From positions 38,014,501 to 38,078,500 of the forward strand of contig CM059587.1 in the NCBI GenBank assembly GCA_030407085.1: a stretch of 64,000 bases of DNA. The letters run 5' to 3'. The first letter of the stretch is position 1; the number at the start of each line of letters is the position of its first letter. Shown here piece after piece: positions 24,201 through 37,000 of this stretch. This stretch comes from Trichopria drosophilae. Its lineage: Eukaryota; Arthropoda; Insecta; Hymenoptera; Diapriidae. The notes beneath the pieces were generated by a model, which saw only the letters and a list, made by a program, of their open reading frames with translations, was not told the DNA's origin and searched no databases. A program made the translations under genes and the position numbers.

Positions 24201-25670
24201 GTCATTAAGAACATTTCATTTGCCGCGCAAAACGTTTCATCCGGAAGACATATGTTTAAGAAAAGACTTATTATAATTTTTAGTGATTTTTAAGATCAAT
24301 GACGATCTGTGAGGATATGACATATTCATGAATAAATATCCTCGATGCATCAGGGGAGTCGTATAACTGGTACAGGCGCCAAGGATAACAATTAAGATCG
24401 TAGTTAACGAAAGTATGGATGGTCGGGTCGATTTATGTTAGACATATTAGCAGGCAGATTTATCGTTGCAGCCGTGCTCACCGTCTGCCTGGAATTCTTT
24501 CGATGCGTTAAATATCGGAGGTTAAATTATGGGCCATTTCGTCAGAGTCCCGGACGTAGGATTATCCTCGCAGGGTCAACCAGCCGGTACGGAACGAAGG
24601 CGTAGAAGTTAGTATAATAAAACCAGGTGCTAGGAAAGGTGACGGTCTGTGAAACAGGACGGCTGTGGTGACTCGAGGGTGCGTTGACCTCACAAAGTTG
24701 CGTCTGTCGCCGCTGCAAAATTTAAATCGAAGAATTCCATGGTCGATCGACCGCAGTGCCCTAGGTTGTGCCCATTATTGTCATTACCGACGGATCGTCG
24801 AGCGAAGAAATAGGGGAGGGGTGAATATTTTAGTTTGTGCGTTACACTATTGCCTATCGATTTTGCTTCGTCTAGCACTGACTTGCCAAGAGTCGAGGTC
24901 GTTTACTATAATTTTCAGATAGTCGCGAGGGGTAATTTCTTTTACGAGAAGTGCTGATTCACACATATGAACATTTGTTGACGCCTATCGACTAAAATGA
25001 CTGAAAGGTCCTTTTTATCGGCTTGGTTGAATTTGCATGGCGGGTCCACGTAAATAAGAGGACTATATAATTAAATATACAAATGCTTACTCGAGACTTC
25101 TCGCACATCAAGATTATCTTGTTCTAACAAAAATGATCCTCTCTCTGGAGGAGGAGCGCTCCGGCGTGTGCGAACTCGCAAAATTAATTACGTTAATCCG
25201 TAGGTCTCTTATTTCATCTCTCGCCTTCCTCGCTCGTCTAGAGATTGCCAATAAATAATGGAATTATGTAAGAGCCTGGCTCGCAATGAAGGGTGGATAA
25301 AGACCCTTTTCGTTACCCCTCTTACGTCATTCGTCCCCCTGACGCCCCCTGGTACTCTGCTCCGAACGTCGCTCTTTTCTTCTGGCCATTATTCCTACAC
25401 GCGATAGCGTAGGTCAGGTTCGACTACAGCCAATGATGTCTCGAACAAAATGTGCATAATTGATGTGTTCGTAATATTGCGAATATATTAAATTACGTAC
25501 ACGAATTCGTTACGCGTTGCGACTCAGGAAAAAGGAACTCACTTCTTTTGTTCCCGACACAGAAACGGAACTTATTGGGGATGTTGTACAATTAGCGTCG
25601 ATAAATCTAGGAATTATAACGGAAAAAATGGAAGAAGAAATTTTTTGACGTTGATAGGTTCCAAATATGT
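18264..25670. other. GC-richer interval without a recognised gene
   Basis: GC/CpG-richer islands occur at about 18350-19090, 20500-22640 and 24400-25560. They hold many overlapping open frames in several phases, none with a recognised domain. The longest (20699-21463, 254 codons) is Pro/Ser/Thr/Arg-rich because the DNA is C-rich and pyrimidine-biased. Such islands could be enhancers, alternative promoters or untranslated exons; I cannot choose between these from sequence alone. Confidence 0.45.
22440..22539. promoter_or_regulatory. Three AGCAACCC repeats (RFX half-site-like)
   Basis: AGCAACCC occurs at 22440, again within CATAGCAACCC at 22450-22460, and again at 22532, inside a C-rich block. 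CATAGCAAC resembles an RFX half site, but no full X-box palindrome is present. Confidence 0.25.
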
Positions 25671-26392
25671 ACTAGAATATAGAATCACGTTTTTCGAACA
25701 AAATTTAATATGGCGTCATTCCCAAAATTTGGAATCTTTAATTTTTTCACATTTTCTTGATTTGTAGTCGTATTTTTCATTTCTCGCTAAAAATGGTAAG
25801 AAACAAATTATGCAGAATTAAATTCTCTATCTTTTTTGTCCAAGGAACTTTTGTGTAAAATAATCATATATTACTAACAATAAATAGAAAGTAAAAAATT
25901 TGGACATTGAACCAGTTGTTTCAATTTTTTGACCCTTTTTATTAAAAATAAGTCATACATTTAAATGGCAAAGTTGTAGAGGACAAAATTCCGTACAAGT
26001 TTTATATGAAACATTTTTTCGGCACTGTATATTATACCTGAGGGTCGGGACAATAGGCGTCTTCCTGTTCGTGATACGTTTGTCGTTCAAAAAAATGTTT
26101 TATACGAAACTTGTACGGAATTTTGTCCTCTACAACTTTATCATTTAAATGTCTAACTTATTTTAAATAAAAATGGTCAAAAAATTGAAAAAACTGGTTC
26201 AATGTCCAAATTTTCTATCTTCTATGCTTATTATTAGTAAGAAATAATTATTTTACGCAAAAGTTGTTCCGAAAAAAAAGATAGAAAATTTAATTCTGCA
26301 AATCGAGAAAATGTGAAAAAATTAAAGATTCCAAATTTTGAGAATGACGCCATACTAAATTTTGGTCTAAAAACGTGATTCTATATTCTAGT
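25671..26392. repeat. Long inverted repeat B (arms about 348 and 303 bp)
   Basis: The left arm (25671-26018) starts ACTAGAATATAGAATCACGT and the right arm (26090-26392) ends with its reverse complement. Inner ends also pair (TCCGTACAAGTTTTATATGA against TTATACGAAACTTGTACGGA). The spacer is about 71 bp. The left arm carries about 45 extra bases near 25760-25805. Pairing looks high throughout, so this would make a long near-continuous RNA hairpin. No coding capacity; best seen as a fold-back transposon or local inverted duplication. Confidence 0.9.
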
Positions 26393-27214
26393 TCCGAAAA
26401 AATATTACAAAAATACTTGGCTAAGTGATGTTGAAACAAAAAAAAAATTCTCTGTTAACAGATGTGTTTCTTGACAGTCATTTTATTGTTAAAATTGCTT
26501 AGACTATACGAAAACTTGCCATAAATTATTGACGACATGCTATTAGAAATTTATTGGCTTTCAAGCTTTTCACTGATAACGCTAATTTACGAGGTCTCGA
26601 TTATAATGCCGTTTTTATGCGCTTTATATCGGACATCCATTTGCATATCGTAAAGTGGCTAAAGTGATTGTATTTTTAATTTTATCATTTTCCACCTCAA
26701 CTGTACAAAGTTTTGACTTGTCTGTTTTTTTGTCACCCTCGCCTCGAATTTAAATGCTTTTCCCCGTTGGCAAAGTTACGCCTAATCGGCTTGGCGAGCA
26801 ATAAGCATATTAACGGAAGAAAACTCGAGGATCCGCGCTATCAATGTCAGGAAGGAACTTTTCAGACTGATGAAATCCACGACGATCTTTGTTACTAAGT
26901 TTCCGTTCGTTGTTATATAACGTTTCTTATACTTAGTAAAGAAAGCGTGCATAATCGACATATTTTTGTTAAGTATTTTTTACGAGCAATGAAGTTTTCA
27001 CAAAGAGGATTCATTTGTGCGCATTTTCTTGATATTTATTTTCCTGGAATTATTTTTTGTTTTAATTATGATGAGTTATTTATCAACATACCAGCGCATT
27101 TGATTATTAATTAATACTGTAATATTTTTTCAATATAGCGCAGTATTTTCTGGGTCACTGTGTGCAATTAAACTTATAATAATGCAATATAAAATTAATT
27201 TTTATTTCTGAAAA

Positions 27215-28217
27215 GTCAATTACTTTTTAATTGGCCGTTTCTAGTCTACTTTCATTTATGTAAGTAATAAGGAATAATAATAATAATAATGCGTTTTGTA
27301 TTGGAAGAAAAATACATTTTTTTCATTAAGAAAGTAAAAGGATGAAAATAATATGCTCTAACTAACCGTGAAAAACAAATATAGATATCAAATAACGATG
27401 AATCTGACGAAGCGTTAGATTTTAATAATATGATTCGATGATAAGATCTGCAAAATTGAAACATGTCGGAGGAAAATAAAATGTCTGAAATATGTATTTT
27501 ACAATAAACTAAAAAATTTTTTGATAACTTATTACTATTTACATTACGAGTGAAACAAACATTTAAACAATGTTGCCATTTAATACTAAAATGGCTTCTA
27601 AAGTAAACTTTTGACCACAACTGTTTTATTTTTCAGTCATGTTATTAAAATGGTAAAATATGCGATTCCTAACATTTTTTAAGTCTGATTTCATCAATTA
27701 TTACGAATAGTACGACGATAAAGTTTACTAGGTATGTATAAACTATTGTCAGTAATTAATAATTTTAACACGACTAACAAATAATTTAGTTATGGTAAAC
27801 ATTTGACTTTACGAGCCATTTTAATATTAGATTCAATTGGCGTTAATATTTAAAAAAATGTTCGTTTTACTCGTAATTTAAACAGAAGTCAATTAACGTT
27901 ATCAAATCTCTCCACTGACAAACTTTTAATTTTTTAACTTGATTATAAAATGCACATTTAAGACATTTTTCTCCGACATAAATACCCTAGATCTTAATAT
28001 CGGAACATATTATTAAAATCTAACGCTTCATCAGATTCATCGTTATTTGATCAATATTTGTTTTCCGGGGTTATTTAGAGCTTGTTTCTATCTTTTTACT
28101 CGCTTAATGAAAAAAGAATCTATTATTCTTCCAATACAAAATGTATTACTATTATTATTCCTCATTACTTACATAAATGAAAGTAGACGGAAAGAAGCCA
28201 ATTAAAAAGTAATGACA
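27215..28217. repeat. Long inverted repeat C (arms about 405 and 425 bp)
   Basis: The outer ends pair ATTACTTTTTAATTGGC with its reverse complement near 28197-28213. Shared blocks follow inward: CTACTTTCATTTATGTAAGT, an ATT microsatellite, CAATACAAAA/TTTTGTATTG, AACGATGAATCTGA, TTACGAGT-AAACAAACAT, and ATTAAAATGGCTCGTAAAGT-like. The left arm runs to about 27619 and the right arm starts about 27792. The 122-codon frame at 27252-27620 minus lies wholly in the left arm and is not supported as a gene. Confidence 0.88.
27273..27290 (+). repeat. (AAT)n microsatellite
   Basis: AATAATAATAATAATAAT in the left arm of inverted repeat C; a complementary ATT-rich run appears in the right arm near 28146-28161. 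Confidence 0.85.
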
Positions 28218-31200
28218 CTTGGGTTGGGTTACTAGTTATAGAGTTCTTCAAGGACTTACAAATTAATTACACTGCAATAGAGCATTTAACGCTACTATTT
28301 AACATTACTACGAGTCAAATAAACTTGTCAGAAATGTATTAAGAAATATACTGCATGATTCTTTAATTTATTAATATATTTTTTTTAGTTGTTTTATTAT
28401 GCAACAAATATCTCGACATTGTTCTAGTTTATATTGTATCAAACCTGTAAATTTATTTTAGTTATCTTTGATGTTTTATGTTCGTATATCCTAGTTTATA
28501 ATCTTCTTTCAGTTTTACCAACGTAAAGTTTCTCATAATGAAGACATGGTATCAGATTAACCACGTGGATGCCTTTTAATAGGGGTAGTTTATCTTTATA
28601 AGTTCTAACGTTGCCTATATTTTTATGGACATAACAGGTTTTGAAATGAGTTATATTTTGATTTCTCAGTTTTTTCTTATTTTTTCAGTAATATTTTTAT
28701 CATTTGGGATTAACGAAGCTTTTGGATGATGTGATTGAGAACTGTGTTTTGAGTACTGAATATGCTTTGTAAAAATAATGTATATTTTTAGAAATTTACT
28801 CATTTATAATTTGTAATGCCTATACTTAATACTTTTCCTAATATCTTAAAATTCTTTGTCTGAACTATACTTCTGACAGTTTAAAGATAGATGTGATAGC
28901 CACGAAATCGAATGGGCCTTCGCTTTTTAAAATTGTTTGTTTACATGTTTAGCCATTTTTTCAGTATATTCGAACATTATCAAAATAAATGCGATGTTAT
29001 ATATGAAATCGCATAAGACCGCGAAAATCCTATATAATCATAGTAATTAAAAAAAAATGTTTTAATTAAAAATCCTGATCTACAGGAATTACCTAATAAT
29101 TGATTCGAAAGCCATTTTGAAATAATTTTTGGCATCAAATTCATAATTAGCAGAAATCTAATTTTTAATCGACAATTTTGGACATTTAATACAAAAGCTA
29201 AAAATAAAAAATGTCTACAAAATAGAGATCAGAAGAAATAAAAGTGTTCATATATTATGATATCAAATTTTTATTTTATACTGAAGTTTTTAGATCTCTT
29301 TAAAAGAACTTCAAAATTGTCCGTTATGCGTCTGTTTTCCACAGATTTCTAAAAGTCGAAATTCTTTAGTAAAATTTGTGTTAAAGTTGTAAGAATCATA
29401 CCAAATTTTTCTGTACGCGATTCTTCGAAACACTGTCAGTATACATAATAATCTGATAAAATATTTTCCATCGTAAATTTTTGAAATAACCGAAATGTTT
29501 CTTCGTTTGATCCTGACTTCATGTAACTTCTTCAGTTTTGCATAAATAGACAAAAATTCTTATTTCAATTCTAAAATAGCATCGAAATCATGTTCATAAT
29601 TACGGTAAATATAAATACTATCTAAACATACTATTAACAGTTTAATATAGCAGAAAGTTCGTTTAATTGAGAAAAGTTAATTGTATTGCAGAATATAAAT
29701 TTTAAAACATACAAAAAATAAAATGCAATAATGAGTATGGTGCTTGAGACAACTAACACATAGTTGTACTAATTTAAAATTATAGACTAAGAGATTAATC
29801 AGTGATTTTAAGGGGGTTTAGATCAGTTTAAATAACTTATTACTCGTTATTTCTGTGATTTCAAATCTCACTATCAAGATACACGTAGACTGTTTCAGTG
29901 TAATCACGAAGTTTATCTCATTAATGTTATAGTTTCTAATAAGCTCACATCTGCAAATTTGTAATTTCTTAAGGAAAGGTTGAAAAACTCACAAAACTAT
30001 ATGCTATATTTATATTGACGTGAGAATAATCGATTAAATTTAGTTTTATATTTTATTTTTTATTACATATTTTAAAAATCATAGTTTTTATTCTGTATTG
30101 TATTTACAACACTTGACAGAGAATTAGGGCAAGTTTGTTGTATTTTACACTGAAAAAATATGCTATATTTTCTATGTACAGCATAATATAATTTAATTCA
30201 ATATCCATTTTCATACCGGGAATCAATGATAAAATCGTTGATAAAAAATAGTCAATTCGATCGTCGATCGGATAACTTTTTTCATTGTATTGTCTGTGAT
30301 ATTCTTTATCATAACAACTGTATTAAAGAATTTTTGTTGATAATCATATTATTGTAAGACAAAAATAAATTATAAAAAATCTCTTTTCTTTTTTACAATA
30401 AAGTTAATTTTTACGACACGACAGAAATTTGTAAAAATGTTTTTTGAGTCGCTGATTTCGAATGCGTGATCAATTTCAGAAGAATCAAAATGGAAAATCC
30501 AAAATAGCGACTAAAAATATGTGTTAAACATGATTTTTTGTTAAACATGTTACATTGTTGCTTTGGGGTTGCTAAAAGAATTTGCCTCTAGAGTTTCAAT
30601 AGTTAAAATGCGATTATTATTAAGCTAAGTATAAACATTTATGTTTCTTTTTAGAAAAAATGAATGCTAAACGGAAATTGTCACATAATCAAAAACGAAA
30701 TTAGTTACTCCGGGAATTTTGGGGTCGCTGATTACGAATTGGTTTTCATATTTGCGAAACTCAAAATGCCGGTTCCAAAGTGGCGGACCAAAATATAAAA
30801 AGTTGCTTGATCAAGACGAAATCTTATTCACCAGTTTTAATTTTCAAAATCTGAGATGAGAATCGTCATCAGAAACCTCTAAAACCCTCCACGACAGCTT
30901 GAAAATACTTAAGCCAAAGGTCAAAATACTTTTGCAGATTTTATAAGAATGTCTGTAACTAAACAAAAATCAAAATCATTCATGGAGGGCTTTTTAATCG
31001 TTAATAAATGTTATTCACCTTTATATAATTGTTATATTAATGGGACCGGAAAAATTGCTTGCAGATTATTTGAATAATTCTGAATAAAGTCTCTACTGCG
31101 AATGCTTCTTAAAATACATATTTTCAAAGGTTAACAAAATGCAAAAAAGTTTATTTATTATAAATTTGATTTTTTGTTTAGAATTTTTTTTCTTAATTTT

Positions 31201-31472
31201 GAACGAAAAATGTCTTTAAAAATTCGTCAAATTGTTACAAATTGTTTGTGAGAGGCTATTGTATTTTGTGAACATTTTATATTTTTTATCTCAGAAACTA
31301 TACGTTTTATGATATAACTTTTTCATTTTGGTTGTGCATTTATCCGTGATTTTCGATATTCAAAATCTGAGTTAAGATTAGTAGATAAAAAAATGTCGGC
31401 AATTTTTCGTAGAAAGAAGGATGTAGTCTTCAAAGAGCTTAAGGTTATCCCTCAAGATTTTTTCAAGTATCA
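28218..31472. other. AT-rich non-coding interval with repeat fragments
   Basis: No supported gene. Fragments of the GGGGTCGCTGAT repeat begin at 30448 (GTCGCTGATTTCGAAT) and 30721 (GGGGTCGCTGATTACGAATT), the latter continuing to AAAATGCCGG and AGTGGCGGACC-like segments. Confidence 0.6.
30448..30870 (+). repeat. Two fragments of the dispersed GTCGCTGAT repeat
   Basis: Fragment 1 starts at 30448, fragment 2 at 30721. Both have GTCGCTGAT, an ACGAAT/TCGAAT segment and a downstream AAAATGG/CGG-like segment, in the same orientation as the copy at 11571. Confidence 0.6.
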
Positions 31473-33166
31473 CATATATTGTTGTACCTATCGATCTACG
31501 ATTTTAGATTTTTTGAGTAAAAGGTTGCCATACTGTTAGGGGTCAAAGTTTCTTGCAGTAACATTTTGTAATAATTTATATATTCTAAAAAAGGATCGAT
31601 AGATTTTTATGATACGAAGCGCCTTTTGTTCAGAATTTCGTAAAGTATAATATTTTCATAATCTGATTTAAAAAAAAATTATTAAAAAAACAGTTAATAA
31701 TTTTTAATTAAATTTTTTTGGCCCTTCTACCCCCTTCGATTTATGTTCTTTTTAGCACAGAATGTTCTTTATTTCATCATCTTTGAACCCTTCTAATGCT
31801 ATAGGATATCAAATGAAGGGGCGCGGAGTCCAAATTGTGCTCCCGGTCATGTGTATCTTGGAAACAGACCCCTTTTAAATTGTAAAACATTCTAGTTTGA
31901 CTTTGGATAATCTTTGAATGTATTTATGTTAAAAATAATATATTTATATCCCTTTCAAAATGTTTTTAATAATACTTGTATCTGTCTTCATATAAACGGG
32001 GACTTGGCTTTTCATTTTCGCAATTAATTGTGATTGTTTATTTAGTTGACTTGAATCATTTTAATTTTATTAGCAATTTAATTTCATCACTTAATACTTA
32101 AGTTTTATTATTTAAATCAATTACATGGAAATCCTGTTGCATGAAAACAGTGAATGCATTAGTTATTCCTGTTGCCACTAATGACGATCGTCATTTTCGG
32201 ATTCATGCGTATTGTGCCCGGTAAAGAAATATTTTCAGTTTAGTACATGAGATAGCTTATTGTAACCATCAGTAATATTTGTCGAGTAGTTTGGAAGTTT
32301 GGAAGTTATTTAAATATATAATATTTAATTTTTAATAAACCTCTTTTATAATTTACTATTAATATCTCATTGGTTACGATATTGTCACAATTTTCTAAAT
32401 TATCAGCAGTATTTAGAAGGAATTATTTGTAAAAACATTCCTTTTAAGAAGTGCACAAATCCGTTGCGCGTTATAAGGGTTCGTTATGTTTCGGGATAGT
32501 ACATGATAAAAATGTTCCACAGTAAAAATTTATCTTTGCTTCAGCCATTGAAAGGTGTTAATGAAAATGGTTGCCCAAAATTATCTTCTCAATCAGAATG
32601 TGATACCTCTGATACTGCTGGTCTCACTGATGCCGACTACGAACCATCTACTAAAAAGAAGTACTTGAGCCTGCTGAAAATACAGTTTCTGACTTAAATC
32701 GGATTGTGAAATTGGTTTCTGCAGTTTTGAATTATTACGACCTTGCTGGTTCAAGCGGAACATATTCCGTATGTTACAACGAAAATGTAACATTAATGAC
32801 AAATTGCACGTACAATTGTTCCTGCACCAAGATATTGTTCACAGGGTTCAAAAATTATGAAATACGGAACATTTTGTGGTAAAAAAAAGTAATCGAACTG
32901 GTCAGAAGGGCCCAAATATTTGAATGAAAAACGATTAAGCGTTTTTTGCCTTTAATTTGTTTTAATGAGAATATTTGTTATGTTATACTTCCAAAATTGT
33001 TGACCAAAGTACATTTCGGATCATAAAAATCCATCAATCTGCTTACAAGATATAAATTTTGAACAATTTTACTGTACGAAAATGTGATCTCTTGATGGCA
33101 ACCTTTTACTAAAAAATCGAAAACTCTACCAAAAACTTTAGATCGAAATGTGCAACAATATACTAT
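31473..33166. mobile_element. Inverted repeat D: 325-bp arms around a 1-kb core, transposon-like
   Basis: The left arm (31473-31796) matches the reverse complement of the right arm (32842-33166) through blocks such as ATATTGTTG, CGATCTA, AGTAAAAGGTTGCCAT, GATTTTTATGAT, GGCCCTTCT, TTCGATT and TTTTTGAACCC. The 1-kb core holds a decayed coding-like stretch (32503-32840). Two long terminal inverted repeats around a core suggest a degraded DNA transposon, though no transposase signature was identified and ends beyond the arms are not sharp. Confidence 0.75.
32503..32840 (+). pseudogene. Decayed coding-like stretch inside inverted repeat D
   Basis: One frame reads 64 codons (including NENGCPKLSSQSECDTSDT and LTDADYEPSTKK) and stops. 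Shifting frame near 32663 keeps the reading open (VLEPAENTVSDLNRIVKLVS...) for about 55 more codons. The acidic Ser/Asp-rich start followed by SDLNR resembles proteins often found with insect repeats, but I cannot name a family. It is best called a frameshifted remnant of an element-encoded or captured protein; chance is possible. Confidence 0.3.
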
Positions 33167-33480
33167 TATTATAATAAAAATATAAAAAAGTCATATGAGT
33201 CGATGCGATCATTTATCGCTCCATGTCATTAATTTTACATTACCGAAAGATCCGAAAACGTCATGCAGTCGACTCTCTAAAAATCACGTATCACGTTTTT
33301 TAATTTGGTTAGCGTTGCATTCCGAATTTCTACAAGTGTGCGTTCGTGTCGCGTTTGTCCAATTTCGATCGCCATCGGACGGTTGGGGTGCTCGTTCGAT
33401 CGTTGACGCACGGTCCGATAGTGAAGCTGCGGCGCAATAGTAGTCGGTGTTAATTTATCGTCACTCTGCCAAGAGCTTGG
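33167..33480. other. GC-rich block before the purine tract
   Basis: About 33340-33440 is CpG-rich (CGTTCGTGTCGCG, GGTTGGGGTGCTCGTTCG) directly beside a GAGA-rich tract. This is compatible with a promoter or untranslated first exon, but orientation and start cannot be fixed by eye. The open frame across it (33195-33440) has no recognised domain. Confidence 0.3.
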
Positions 33481-34090
33481 AAGTGACAGCTAAAGAGGAG
33501 GAATTGTCAGGCCGAGGTACAGTCGAGGGAGAAAGAGCTAGAACGAGATACCAGAATGCGTGTATCCATGCGTGAACGGGTGTGAGAATGTGTTAGAGAG
33601 AAACAGAGACAGAGGGAGAGAGAGATAGATACAGATGAAAGCGAGAGAGGGAGAGAGAGAGAGAAAGGGAGAAAGAGAGAAAGGGAGAGAGAGAGAGGGA
33701 GAGAGAGAGAGACAGAGGAGAGCGATAGATACAGAGGAGGGAGGGAGAGAGAAATAGAGAGAGAGAGTGAGATAACTAAATAGATAGAGCGAGAGAGAGC
33801 GTGAAATACGAGGGTAGGTACATACAATGTAGAGTACGTGGCGAAAGCAAGGTTTTCATTCCGCGTTGAGGGAACGTTCGACGCTCGGTGGTCAACATGA
33901 AGGGTTGAACCGATAAAGAGAGATGTCGAGAGAAAGACCCAACGTGCCAAGAGAAACAGACAATGATAGACAAGGGAAACAAGCGGAGGGAGAAGCAGAG
34001 ATGGATTGGGAAAGTGTAGGAGTGAGAGTGATTGTAGAGAAAGACATAGACAAAGAAGCAGAATAGAAGAGAAAAGGGAGACGACGTGAC
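33481..34090 (+). repeat. Purine-rich (GA) tract with GAGA microsatellite core
   Basis: About 600 bases are strongly biased to A and G on the plus strand, with an imperfect GA/GGGA microsatellite from about 33595 to 33800. The 147-codon minus-strand frame here is a Ser-Leu shadow of the repeat. GAGA repeats can bind GAGA-factor-like proteins in insects and often mark promoters; that role is inferred. Confidence 0.85.
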
Positions 34091-37000
34091 GGTATACGCC
34101 TTGCGCCGTTCCCGCGCTGAATTATTGAGATGCTACCAGATCGATGTCACAAAAGGAAAGCGAGAGAACGACTGAAATGACGGGTTTTCGCATTTCGCAT
34201 ATATTATGCAAGCGGTCGGTTCTCCCGCTCGTGTCCCGCACGGCGGCGTGAATCGTCGAGGATTAGCAAAAAAAAAGAAAGAAAAACACATCCCATATGC
34301 CGAACTTTCGTTTCCTATTCGTCTTTGTCATATGTGGGAGCAGGAAACTAACCTCTTCCTTCAAGAGCCTCTGTCTCGTCATTGTTGCATCACTTGGAAA
34401 AATCCGACCAATCTCCTGGTATTACCCAACGCGTTTCATGAATCTATTCTCGCATTTCAATTTGTCTACTCCTTTTAAAGCTTTTAAAGCTGATTCGGAA
34501 GCTAACTCGTTCACTCAGAGAGCTTTTCTGGTATGGTTCATTGTTCAGTTTTAGTTTTCTCCTTGCTTCCCACAATTTCACTTGTCTTCCTTGTTTTCAT
34601 CATTTATCCACATTGTTGCTTCTGTCACTAAAGGTAGCAAAAGACCTACCTGGTCTTTCGTGCTAAAGTTACTCAGGTGTCCTCAAGACTAGGAATTCTT
34701 TGATATTCTTTTATAATGAAAAACGACCTGGAATATTCATCATGAGCCATCAGTTATCAAACAAGGAATTTCGTCCTGATTTTCAGAGCATTAATCCCAT
34801 GTTTAGAGAAGTTGCTCCAGCAATGCAATAATCCAAAAATTAAGGCAACTGGGAAGCAAGAGGTGAAACATTACTCGTTGGTAATTTGGGAGCGACTGAT
34901 TGGATCATCGTGAGTTTTTCTGCAATCGTGAATTGCGGATTACTGGGCCTTTGTTCCGTTCATGTGCACGTGTCGCGTGAGTATTGTGAATCGCGAACGC
35001 CCAGTCCATCGGCACGAATGAGAACTGCGCCTGAGCGCAAGTCTTTGATTGGAAAAATTAAATTACTCACATTGCAGAAGGGGTCGTCGAAAAAACTGTT
35101 ACGCTCTCAAGCCCCATTTTGAATATACATTAATTAATGCATCTTTTAGGAGTCACTCCATATTTGAGAGGCAAACTGAAGCATCAGAAGAGTTAATTAC
35201 ATACTTAATTCCTGAATATGCGTCCGCGACTGAATCGTTTTCCGGGGATGGGAAACTTTATGAATATTCCCTTCGAATCGAACTGGGTATTAATATGCAT
35301 AATATGTATCCACGATATAATCGGGACGGGACTTAAGCAAATGCAAATTGATTTTTAAATTGAATTTAAAAGAGCCGATAGAGTCGAATTATACTTTCTT
35401 TCCCAACTGAATGGCTTGTTGGTAAAATACAAAAGGCGATCATGCAAATATTGACGACCAGGTACGAAATTGTACCTACAATCGATGATTAATTGGCTTA
35501 TTCGCGTTCGCAAAGACATTCAAATTACTTCTTATGAAATAATGTCTCCTTGGCAAGGAATATTTCCTTTCTAGTGTACTCCTTTGTTTATGGCGCACAA
35601 TAAACGCTTTGTCGACGTAATAAAACATTCATAAAAAGCGTTTATGGAAAAAATTCCGAGCTATAATTCATTCTAACTAAGTATACACGTAGAATTATCC
35701 CTCCTCTACTTTCCGGGAAGCAGAGGTCTTCGCCCTCTAACATTGAAAGAATGAGACATGGGTAGTTCTGCCTAGGATAGAAGTGTAAAGGATGTTTATC
35801 GGGGGGTTGCACGTATCGACTTTGCGATAAAGCGCGAAGGGAAATGTACTATCTAATATAATATTTACCTCGACCAATTTGCATGTCCCTTCGCTTCTTA
35901 AGTTTCACTCCGAGCTCTTTGTTCCAGCCTATTCCCGTATTATTTTTAACATTTAGTTGGGAAAATAGTACGTTAGGTGTAAATTATGACTCCTTTCTAA
36001 TCCATGGAAGTTGCAAAGAAGTAGGAGTCAATGTTATACCTGACCGTTTTTTCTTCTATTCCTTTTGATATTGAAGATGGTGTTCAACAACAATTTCCAC
36101 ATAAAATTGAATGAACGAATTCAGGAAAATTAAAGAAGGAATAACATAAAGGAAAGAAAATAGATTTGTCGTTACGTCGCGAAGTATTAAATTCTTCCAT
36201 TCGAAGGTTACAGCATCCGACGGTAATACTAGCACCCCGACATCTCGCCAGGACGTCGAATTACATATAAAACCTGCGAAGCTTCCGACGACAATCGCGC
36301 ATTAGAGTACCAACTTTAAACCTTGGGCTCTCTCATTATAAAACGAGACCGCGCCATACTGAGCCGCTTCCGTCATTCCTCTTCCCGCCTTGTAATCAGG
36401 TTACAGCCCTAATGCCTTGGCGGAACTGAATAAAAATGAGATAGACCGTCACGAGCTTATCGAAATCTACTTTCCGACCGCTGTATTACGTATATTGATT
36501 CACCGAGGATTCGTATGGAACGTCGTTAACCCTCCAGGGTATCCTCTTTTTCGTTAATGTTCCATTAAATTTTTCATTTCCAAGCAAATTGAGAATTTTG
36601 GACTTTACAGAGAATAAATTCTGAATAATCGTCATTGAGATCATGGTCAGTTGCCGAGGGATAAAGTATCATGCAAAGCGACGTCACTCGCTTTTTACCC
36701 CACGTACCCGAAGCGGAGCGTCGACGTCCGTCAAATCAAAGCGCCGAACAGAACCGCCCAGAGATTTTAATGTAAAGTGCACTGGGGCGAGATGAGAGAT
36801 TATTTATATTCTACTGGAATAGTTTCGAGCATGAGGGGAGAGTTTTTCTAACTGCCGTACTAGTGTTATCGATCCAAATTATGTAGCCATTCCCTTCATT
36901 TACGCATGAATATTACTTCGGGAGAGTTATGATGTTATATGTTCGGTATTAAAAGTCCCCTTTGATATCGCGATATTTTTAATTATTTTGACCACTTGAC

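Noticed and set aside
27252..27620. 122-codon frame on the minus strand
   Set aside because: Lies wholly within one arm of inverted repeat C; the other arm does not keep the frame.
33507..33950. 147-codon Ser/Leu-rich frame on the minus strand
   Set aside because: Direct shadow of the GA microsatellite.
34633..34670. Hairpin considered as a miRNA precursor
   Set aside because: The stem is only about 12 bp with a very short loop, too small for an animal pre-miRNA.
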